Of a stretch of 10,788 nt of DNA, positions 6,202 through 10,788 are shown piece after piece (position 1 is the stretch's first letter; each line of letters opens with the position of its first letter). Made by a program: the position numbers and the translations under genes. This DNA comes from Thermoplasmata archaeon. GTDB lineage: Archaea; Thermoplasmatota; E2; UBA202; JdFR-43. The notes beneath the pieces were generated by a model. It was not told where the DNA came from. It worked only from the letters and a program-made list of their open reading frames with translations, and made no database searches. The stretch spans positions 1-10,788 of the forward strand of contig JAGGXG010000073.1 of assembly GCA_021163175.1 (NCBI GenBank), in the 5' to 3' direction.

Positions 6202-7077
6202 CTACTTTTTCAATGCTATGCCAACAACATCTTCTATGCTATTGTATCCATTTTTTTCCAGCCACCACCGCATTCCACTCACAATTTTTTTAAATATTTC
6301 TTTTCCTTCATAATATATCCCCGTCCCAATTTGCACTGCCCGGGCGCCTGCCATTATATATTCTATTGCATCCTTCCAGCTTGTTATTCCGCCCACACCT
6401 ATTATGGGAATGTCAAAGTTGGAAGCAAGTTCATAAACGCAACGCAAACCAATTGGCTTTATTGCCATGCCTGAATAGCCTCCTATTTTGTTTGCCAAAA
6501 CAGGCATTTTGGCATCAATATCAATAGCCATTGCCCTGATTGTATTTATGGCAACTATTGCATCTGCTCCTCCCTCTATGGCTGCCATAGCCCTTTCCAT
6601 TAAATTTTCCATCCCCAGCTTTACAAAAACAGGTTTGCCTGCCCTTTTCACCATTTCAACTGCTTCTCTTATTTCCTCTGTCGGGTATTCCATTCCAAGT
6701 TTCTTGGCATGTGGACAGCTCATGTTCATCTCTATTGCTTTTACATAGCTTGCCATCCTATTTGCAACATAGCCAAACTCATTTGCATCCTTTCCAAATA
6801 TGCTTCCTATAAGAACATCAACTTTTATCCCCTCTATTTCCTTTATGTACTCTTCCACGCCAGGATTTGCAAGTCCAATAGCGTTGAGCAAGCCATAAGG
6901 CAATTCATATATTGTGGGATTTTTATATCCCTTCCTCTCCCCCTTCCCTATCGATTTTGTTACAACAGCGCCAGCATGAGAAAAGCTTTCCATGCTTTCC
7001 TTAGTTAAATCAAGTATGCCAGAGGCAAGCATCAGTGGATTCTTCATTTTTATTCCTGCAATTTCAATATCAAGCAT
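6202..7077 (-). CDS. pyrD: Dihydroorotate dehydrogenase (class 1), catalytic subunit
   Basis: A 291-residue FMN-dependent TIM-barrel enzyme that oxidises dihydroorotate to orotate in pyrimidine synthesis, in the cytoplasm. Motifs in order: KNPLMLASG (12-20), VVTKSIGKGERKGYKNPT with Lys41 (38-55), GLLNAIGLANPG (62-73), MNMSCPHAKKLGM (117-129) with the class 1 catalytic Cys121, KPVFVKLG (148-155), GADAIVAINTI (170-180), the AIDIDAKMPVLANKIGGYSG block (184-203), and FMN-phosphate loops IIGVGGI (225-231) and AVQIGTGIYY (247-256). The GGYSG-AIKPI block and length fit class 1B (PyrD of the PyrDK pair), but no pyrK electron-transfer subunit is adjacent here. It starts at ATG 7077, divergent from nop5 with 31 bases between the start codons, and there is room for a TATA box about 26 bases upstream. 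Confidence 0.92.
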   Translation of the reverse strand: MLDIEIAGIKMKNPLMLASGILDLTKESMESFSHAGAVVTKSIGKGERKGYKNPTIYELPYGLLNAIGLANPGVEEYIKEIEGIKVDVLIGSIFGKDANEFGYVANRMASYVKAIEMNMSCPHAKKLGMEYPTEEIREAVEMVKRAGKPVFVKLGMENLMERAMAAIEGGADAIVAINTIRAMAIDIDAKMPVLANKIGGYSGMAIKPIGLRCVYELASNFDIPIIGVGGITSWKDAIEYIMAGARAVQIGTGIYYEGKEIFKKIVSGMRWWLEKNGYNSIEDVVGIALKK

Positions 7078-7108
7078 AATTTTAAATGCAGTTTATATTT
7101 AAATTATC
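7078..7108. promoter_or_regulatory. Very compact divergent promoter, pyrD / nop5
   Basis: Only 31 bases separate the two divergent ATGs. On the plus strand aattttaaat (7079-7088) is centred about 26 bases before the nop5 ATG. On the minus strand the complement of tttaaatta (7098-7106) is centred about 25 bases before the pyrD ATG. Each TATA-like box therefore lies next to the other gene's start codon, and transcription should begin at the ATG itself. The middle, tttatatttaaa, is a near-symmetric A/T stretch. Confidence 0.5.
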
Positions 7109-8029
7109 ATGTATTTGAAAACAAGATGGTTTGGAGTTTTTTTATACGATGATGAGAAAATAATAGATAAAAGGTTGTTTCCAAAAAATGCCAAAGAAAT
7201 TTCAGAAAGGCTTTATAAAATTCAGAATGGAGAGGTGCTCCAAGAAGAAAGAGAATTTAAAAAATTTGAGCCAATTGTGGATGAAAAGAGGTTGCTGCAA
7301 ATAGGAAAATTCGGACAATATAGGAAGAAAAAAATCAATGCATCAGACTATGGCTATTCTATCGATTTGCTTAAAGAAGCTTGCATAATGGTGGCTGAAA
7401 GAAAAATAAAGGAGGAGGAGAAGAAAAGGGAGAATAGAATAAGCCAGGCAATAAATGCTCTGGATGAAATAATAAAGATAGAGAATATAATAAATGAACG
7501 TCTCACAGACTGGCTCGGATTTTTTGATTGCAAGGATGCAGCAAAGCTTAAAATCGGGGAGGGAAAGCTAAATGAAATGGAGGAGGAGAATATAAAGAAG
7601 ATTGCCGAAATCTCATCAAGTTTGAAGGATGCAAGAAAAAAGCTCGAGAAATATATTGAGAAAGCGATGGAAGAAATAGCTCCCAATGTAACAAGAATCA
7701 TAGGATATAAAATTGCTGCCCGCCTCCTGATGGCAGCTGGCGGCATTGCAAAACTTGCTACCATGCCAGCTGGCACAATACAGTTGCTCGGAGCGGAAAA
7801 AGCTTTGTTCCGCCATTTGAAAGATGGGAGCAAGCCACCAAAACATGGCTATATTTTCATGCATGAGTTTGTGAGGAAAGCTCCCAAAAACAAGCGCGGC
7901 AAGATTGCGAGACTTCTTGCAACGAAGATTGCTATAGCAGCGAAAGCAGATGCTTTCACTCACAACTATATTGCTGAAGAATTGATTAAAGAAGTGGAAA
8001 GAAGGTATAATGAGATAATGAAGGAATAA
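7109..8029 (+). CDS. nop5: Nop5 (archaeal Nop56/58), box C/D RNP scaffold protein
   Basis: A 306-residue core protein of box C/D small RNPs, which guide 2'-O-methylation of rRNA and tRNA. Nop5 bridges L7Ae/guide RNA and fibrillarin. The N-terminal domain (1-75; FGVFLYDDEKIIDKRLFP) is the fibrillarin-binding part. DYGYSIDLLKEACIMVAERKI (80-100) leads into a helical coiled coil of about 105-185, rich in Glu/Lys. The NOP domain follows at 190-284: APNVTRIIGYKIAARLLMAA, GGIAKLATMPAGTIQLLGAE, KALFRHL, KPPKHGYIF and GKIARLLATKIAIAAKADAF, the classical RNA-binding signature. It is shorter than many archaeal Nop5 proteins and lacks the usual lysine-rich tail. The fibrillarin gene, often its direct neighbour, does not follow; the next gene is an ABC transporter ATPase. 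ATG 7109 starts just after the compact divergent promoter. Confidence 0.93.
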   Translation: MYLKTRWFGVFLYDDEKIIDKRLFPKNAKEISERLYKIQNGEVLQEEREFKKFEPIVDEKRLLQIGKFGQYRKKKINASDYGYSIDLLKEACIMVAERKIKEEEKKRENRISQAINALDEIIKIENIINERLTDWLGFFDCKDAAKLKIGEGKLNEMEEENIKKIAEISSSLKDARKKLEKYIEKAMEEIAPNVTRIIGYKIAARLLMAAGGIAKLATMPAGTIQLLGAEKALFRHLKDGSKPPKHGYIFMHEFVRKAPKNKRGKIARLLATKIAIAAKADAFTHNYIAEELIKEVERRYNEIMKE

Positions 8030-8088
8030 AGCCCGTTTTTCCGAAATTTTTATTTATGCAATGCTAATTGAAGCATCAAGGGGTTAAG
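8030..8088 (+). promoter_or_regulatory. nop5 terminator-like T tracts and promoter/RBS of the ABC operon
   Basis: After the nop5 stop there are two T tracts (gccCGTTTTTCC at 8031-8042 and AATTTTTATTTATG at 8045-8058) that could end transcription. The second also looks like a TATA box, centred about 38 bases before the ATPase ATG at 8089, which would leave a short leader. AAGGGGTT (8078-8085) is a Shine-Dalgarno-like sequence 3-4 bases before the ATG. This favours an independent ABC operon. Confidence 0.4.
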
Positions 8089-8994
8089 ATGGATACAATA
8101 GAGGTAAAAGATCTGGTTAAAAAATATGGAGATGTTGTTGCCATAGATGGTATATCTTTCAATGTTAAAAAGGGAGAGATTTTTTCATTACTTGGTCCAA
8201 ATGGAGCTGGAAAAACAACAACCATAAAATCAATTCTGGGATTGATCAGGATAGATGGAGGGGAAATAAAAGTAAATGGCAAAGACATTTTTTTAAATGG
8301 AAAGGAAGCAAAGAAGAACATTGGCTATCTTCCAGAAATGCCATCTTTCTACGAAAATTTGACTGCATTACAAACCCTGCAATTTTTTGCAGAGCTGAAA
8401 GGCGTAGATGAAGATTGCATGGCATTGCTAAAAGAATTTGGACTGGAAGATGCTGCAAATCGTAGAGTAGGAACTTTTTCAAAAGGCATGATGCAACGCC
8501 TCGCTTTAGCTCAATGCCTCATTGGAAAACCAAATTTACTTATTCTGGATGAACCCGCTTCTGGCCTGGATGCAATAGGAGCATATGAAGTGAGAAAGAA
8601 GATAAAAGAATTGAATGAAAAGGGAGTTACAATTCTGTTTTCATCCCATATATTATCGGAAGTGCAGGAAATAAGCCATAGAGTCGCTATTTTAAATAAA
8701 GGAAAAATAGTTGCAATAGATACCATAGAAAATCTCGGCAAAAAATTCGAGTTACATCCCAGGTTGAGAATAGAGTTGCAGAGACCATCCAGCTATGTTC
8801 TCAATTTTGTTAAGAATGTGAAAGGCATTGAGGATGCGAAAATGGAAGGGAATGTTATCGAAGTAATATGCAATCCAGCAGTAAAAACAAATGTTATAAA
8901 GGCGATAGAGGAGGCGGGAGGGAAAATAATAGATTTCAAAACAATCGAGCCCTCCCTGGAGGAAATTTTCATAAAAATGGTGGGGAGAAAATGA
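8089..8994 (+). CDS. ABC transporter ATP-binding protein (ABC-2/NosF type)
   Basis: A 301-residue ATPase of the DrrA/NosF type that powers the membrane subunit encoded next. In order: Walker A GPNGAGKTT (36-44), a Q-loop region IGYLPE (78-83) where Glu replaces Gln as is common in this subfamily, signature FSKGMMQRL (130-138), Walker B LLILDEP (150-156), D-loop SGLD (158-161) and H-loop His187 in FSSHILSE. Residues 225-301 form a C-terminal domain of the DUF4162 type (LRIELQRP, then NVIEVICNP, then TIEPSLEEIFIKMV). The start is ATG 8089, not the TTG at 8068, because a Shine-Dalgarno-like AAGGGG precedes 8089 and MDTIEVKDLVKKYG is the usual beginning. The stop TGA overlaps the permease ATG (ATGA, 8991-8994), so the two are coupled. 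Direction and substrate are not readable; this type is mostly exporters. Confidence 0.92.
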   Translation: MDTIEVKDLVKKYGDVVAIDGISFNVKKGEIFSLLGPNGAGKTTTIKSILGLIRIDGGEIKVNGKDIFLNGKEAKKNIGYLPEMPSFYENLTALQTLQFFAELKGVDEDCMALLKEFGLEDAANRRVGTFSKGMMQRLALAQCLIGKPNLLILDEPASGLDAIGAYEVRKKIKELNEKGVTILFSSHILSEVQEISHRVAILNKGKIVAIDTIENLGKKFELHPRLRIELQRPSSYVLNFVKNVKGIEDAKMEGNVIEVICNPAVKTNVIKAIEEAGGKIIDFKTIEPSLEEIFIKMVGRK

Positions 8995-10484
8995 ATGATA
9001 TTAAAATTTTAACCATAGCAAAAAAGGAATTCATGGAGAACTGGCGGAACAAATGGATCATCACCATAACAGCGATATTTCTCATTCTAACTCTTCTCGC
9101 ATCATACTTCGGCAGCGGCGGCGGCGAGACGGGCTGGCGCTCCGCCAGCGAGACTGTGGCGATAATAACGAGTTTCGTCATACTTCTTATTCCAATAATT
9201 TCTCTGATGCTTGGTTATGCTACAATTGTTGGCGAGAAGGAAAAGGGCTCGCTTGGCGTGCTGCTTTCATATCCAGTAAGCAGGAGTGAAGTCATCATTG
9301 GAAAATTCGCTGGTCTTGGAGCTGTTGTTTCAGTTGCCATAATGCTTGGCTTTGGAATAGCTGGCGTCGTTATAGGAATAGAAACGGGAAGCATGAACCT
9401 TGGAAAATATGCTCTTTTTATACTCGCCTCAATCCTGTTTGGACTGGCTTATCTTTCAATAGCGATTCTGCTTTCAACATTGTTCAAAAAACGCTCAACG
9501 GCGATGGGGGCAACTATTTTCATATGGTTCTTCTTCGCAATGATATGGGGAATTATCATTTTAGGTATTCTTTCCGTGTCAGGATGGAATTTCATAGCAA
9601 CTCATTCTATGAGCGAGGTGAATATATATGGCGATGGCATATCATCTTTTGAAATTGAAGGAAGTGCAAAATCGATAGCTTATGGAGACGGAAATGTTTA
9701 TATTCTGGGAGATAAAATAGTGGAATATAATTTGTCCAGCAATTACACAAAAACAATTAAAATTCCTTTAATGAAAAGTGCATCAAGCATCTCATACGGA
9801 AATGGGAAACTTTATATAGCTGGAGATAAAACAATGATATATGATATAAAAAACAAAAACTGGGAAAGCATCGATGTTTCATGCAACGACATTTCATATT
9901 GCGATGGCAAGATTTACATGCTCAATTTTCTCAGATTGACAGAATACAATGGAGTTAAATTCAAAAATATATCTTTGCCTTCCATATGTTATTCAGTAGC
10001 GTGTGGAAAAAACAGGGTTTATCTTGCTTCCCACTCATTACTGGAATACGATGCCATAAATGAAACATTCCATAATTATTCGACGGGAGGAATGGAAAAA
10101 ATATTTGATATTGCTTATGGAGATGGGAATGTTTATATTCTGGGTAGCAGAAGCTTTATATTCAATACAACATCGAAGAAATTCATGAATATTTCACTGG
10201 AAGGATTTGCAATAGCATATGGAGATGGAAAAATATTTACCCTCGATGTAAAAAGCGAGACGAAATTGAGGCAATTTCCAACATGGTATTATGTGAGTGA
10301 TTTTTTCAATCCGATACAGATTTACAGAGGGATTATATCGCTCAATATAGATGTTGGCATGGAAAACTTTAGAGAATTTTATCCATCTTTCTACAACACA
10401 ACATCGCTAATACTTTGCTTGCTGATATGGATTCTCTCACCTCTCATTGCCTCGATATACATCTTCAAAAGGAGAGATGTCTGA
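8991..10484 (+). CDS. ABC-2/NosY-type permease with a six-repeat beta-propeller-like extracytoplasmic insertion
   Basis: A 497-residue membrane subunit, much longer than the usual ~270. Spans: 22-40, 55-79, 103-129, 138-163, 170-196 and 471-493. The cytoplasmic coupling block GEKEKGSLGVLLSYPVSRSE, then VIIGKF (81-106), is typical of NosY-like permeases. Between spans 5 and 6, residues 197-470 form one large loop. By the positive-inside rule (RNK before span 1, KKR before span 5, FKRRDV at the end) the loop lies outside. It holds six repeats of about 35 residues starting near 226, 262, 299, 332, 371 and 406, with core SIAYGDGNVYILG and a second half like KIVEYNLSSNYTKTIKIPL, the four-strand pattern of a propeller blade. 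Eight N-x-S/T sequons lie in the loop. ATG 8991 overlaps the ATPase stop; a longer in-frame reading from 8868 lies inside the ATPase gene and is not credible. Function: ATP-driven transport or mechanical work coupled to an external sensing or binding domain. Confidence 0.88.
   Translation: MNDIKILTIAKKEFMENWRNKWIITITAIFLILTLLASYFGSGGGETGWRSASETVAIITSFVILLIPIISLMLGYATIVGEKEKGSLGVLLSYPVSRSEVIIGKFAGLGAVVSVAIMLGFGIAGVVIGIETGSMNLGKYALFILASILFGLAYLSIAILLSTLFKKRSTAMGATIFIWFFFAMIWGIIILGILSVSGWNFIATHSMSEVNIYGDGISSFEIEGSAKSIAYGDGNVYILGDKIVEYNLSSNYTKTIKIPLMKSASSISYGNGKLYIAGDKTMIYDIKNKNWESIDVSCNDISYCDGKIYMLNFLRLTEYNGVKFKNISLPSICYSVACGKNRVYLASHSLLEYDAINETFHNYSTGGMEKIFDIAYGDGNVYILGSRSFIFNTTSKKFMNISLEGFAIAYGDGKIFTLDVKSETKLRQFPTWYYVSDFFNPIQIYRGIISLNIDVGMENFREFYPSFYNTTSLILCLLIWILSPLIASIYIFKRRDV
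9678..9709 (+). repeat. Near-identical 32-base direct repeat, copy 1 (blade 1)
   Basis: Begins gcttatggagacggaaatg and encodes AYGDGNVYILG. It matches 10113-10144 at 30 of 32 bases, the two differences both being silent. The copies lie 435 bases (145 codons) apart, in frame, in blades 1 and 5. Confidence 0.85.
10113..10144 (+). repeat. Near-identical 32-base direct repeat, copy 2 (blade 5)
   Basis: Second copy of the 32-base unit at 9678-9709, with two silent differences (gat for gac, ggg for gga). It encodes AYGDGNVYILG in the fifth repeat of the permease loop. Confidence 0.85.
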
Positions 10485-10507
10485 TTTTACATTACTATAA
10501 ATAAGAA

Positions 10508-10519
10508 TGTTTATATAGA
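10508..10519 (+). promoter_or_regulatory. TATA-like box for the right-edge secreted protein
   Basis: The stretch tgtttatatag (about 10509-10519) is centred about 25 bases before the GTG at 10538, the expected place for an archaeal TATA box of a leaderless gene. It lies in the 53-base gap after the permease stop, so the downstream gene may be transcribed on its own. Confidence 0.5.
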
Positions 10520-10537
10520 ACAAGACATAATGAGATA

Positions 10538-10788
10538 GTGAAACTCAAATCATTGCTTATAGCTACAATATTGGTCACCTCAGCTATGATTTCCATGCAT
10601 AGTATCGAAGATTTGCCTTTCTATCCAGTTATTGGCTTTATAAAATATCAAAATGGAAGCTTTGTATGCAATGCAACTGTATATGTTAAAAATCTGGATA
10701 AAGGAATAATAAAAGAATACAAAACTTCATGCGATGATCCTGGCTTCTATCAGGCTTTATTTAAGCAAGATGAATTTGAAATTGGAGA
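10538..10788 (+). CDS. Secreted protein with a carboxypeptidase-regulatory/CnaB-like domain, N-terminal part
   Basis: An open frame from GTG 10538 continues without a stop to the right edge (83 codons plus two bases). Residues 1-17 (start MKLKSLLIATILVTSAM) form a good signal peptide. The mature part contains GFIKYQNGSFVCNATVYVKNL, then KEYKTSCDDPGFYQALF. The pattern G-x-I-x-x-x-N-G-x-x-x-x-N-A-T-V-x-V, followed by a turn and G-F/Y-Y, recalls the small beta-sandwich domains of the carboxypeptidase-regulatory-like/CnaB group found in archaeal surface proteins. The only upstream ATG (10529) hits a stop within three codons, so GTG is the best start, supported by the TATA-like box 25 bases before it. 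It follows the ABC operon on the same strand and might be a surface partner of the propeller-bearing permease, but nothing seen proves this. Confidence 0.68.
   Translation, partial: MKLKSLLIATILVTSAMISMHSIEDLPFYPVIGFIKYQNGSFVCNATVYVKNLDKGIIKEYKTSCDDPGFYQALFKQDEFEIG

Larger units (their letters stand above)
9666..10283 (+). repeat. Six-fold protein repeat (putative propeller blades) within the permease
   Basis: Permease residues about 226-431 contain six degenerate tandem units. Their opening halves are AKSIAYGDGNVYILG, SSISYGNGKLYIAG, NDISYCDGKIYML, CYSVACGKNRVYLAS, FDIAYGDGNVYILG and FAIAYGDGKIFTLD, each followed by a strand pair ending in an aromatic/Asn-rich stretch. Consensus: hydrophobic-x-Y-G-D-G-x-hydrophobic-Y-hydrophobic. 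A preceding NIYGDGISSFEIEG (211-224) may supply the strand that closes the ring. Unit length is about 35 residues, short but within range for propeller blades. Confidence 0.7.

Noticed and set aside
7354..7833. 159-residue open frame on the minus strand within nop5
   Set aside because: Antisense of the Glu/Lys-rich coiled coil and NOP domain, giving Phe/Ser/Ile-rich low-complexity protein; no motif or promoter.
8068..8088. TTG start for the ABC ATPase
   Set aside because: ATG 8089 has a Shine-Dalgarno-like AAGGGG and begins at the usual place for the family; the extra seven residues (MKHQGVK) match the leader region.
8868..8990. Longer start for the permease inside the ATPase gene
   Set aside because: The added 41 residues are a hydrophilic, unconserved shadow of the ATPase C-terminus; the ATGA overlap at 8991 is the standard coupled start.
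1..10788. CRISPR arrays, insertion sequences, integrase/attachment sites, rRNA
   Set aside because: No spaced identical repeats, transposase or recombinase motifs, or rRNA signatures were seen; the only DNA repeats noted are within the permease propeller.

Overview
The window reads as the chromosome of an AT-rich archaeon. Nop5 (box C/D RNP), a stand-alone cis-prenyltransferase of archaeal type, a DUF131 membrane protein, a tRNA-Leu without encoded CCA, and several TATA-like boxes about 26 bases upstream of start codons all point that way. The combination of tetrahydrofolate-based formate--THF ligase with secreted Omp28/thioredoxin-like proteins suggests a Thermoplasmatota-type euryarchaeote. 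That placement is an inference and a phylogeny would be needed to settle it.

Layout, left to right. (1) 1-313, minus strand: the N-terminal part of coaBC (coenzyme A synthesis), divergent from (2) 359-1986, plus strand: fhs (formate--tetrahydrofolate ligase), which carries a one-base frameshift exactly at its ATP-binding PTPxGEGKTT loop. (3) 1978-3717, minus strand: two tandem paralogous secreted thioredoxin-fold (Omp28-like) proteins. The upstream copy has a CPHC redox motif. The downstream copy has lost it, and its signal peptide appears to be cut off by a single-base slip in a run of seven T. (4) 3790-5005, plus strand: uppS and an overlapping DUF131 membrane protein gene, followed by tRNA-Leu(CAA) at 5030-5114. 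(5) 5130-6144, minus strand: a two-gene unit of a membrane-anchored DUF4430 protein (transcobalamin C-terminal-like) and a DUF6580/ECF-S-like integral membrane protein, a candidate small-molecule uptake pair. (6) 6202-7077, minus strand: pyrD (dihydroorotate dehydrogenase), divergent by only 31 bases from (7) 7109-8029, plus strand: a short Nop5. (8) 8089-10484, plus strand: an ABC ATPase translationally coupled (ATGA overlap) to an ABC-2/NosY-type permease. Its last extracytoplasmic loop is expanded to about 270 residues containing six ~35-residue repeats that look like an inserted beta-propeller rich in N-glycosylation sequons. (9) 10538 to the right edge, plus strand: the start of a secreted protein with a GTG start.

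Most genes are housekeeping genes in short, densely packed, often divergent or overlapping units. The most unusual item is the permease with the built-in propeller. The tandem thioredoxin-like pair with one redox-dead member and the DUF4430/DUF6580 pair come next. Two independent one-base losses (fhs and the second thioredoxin-like gene), both beside short homopolymer runs, raise the question of sequencing error versus real slippage.
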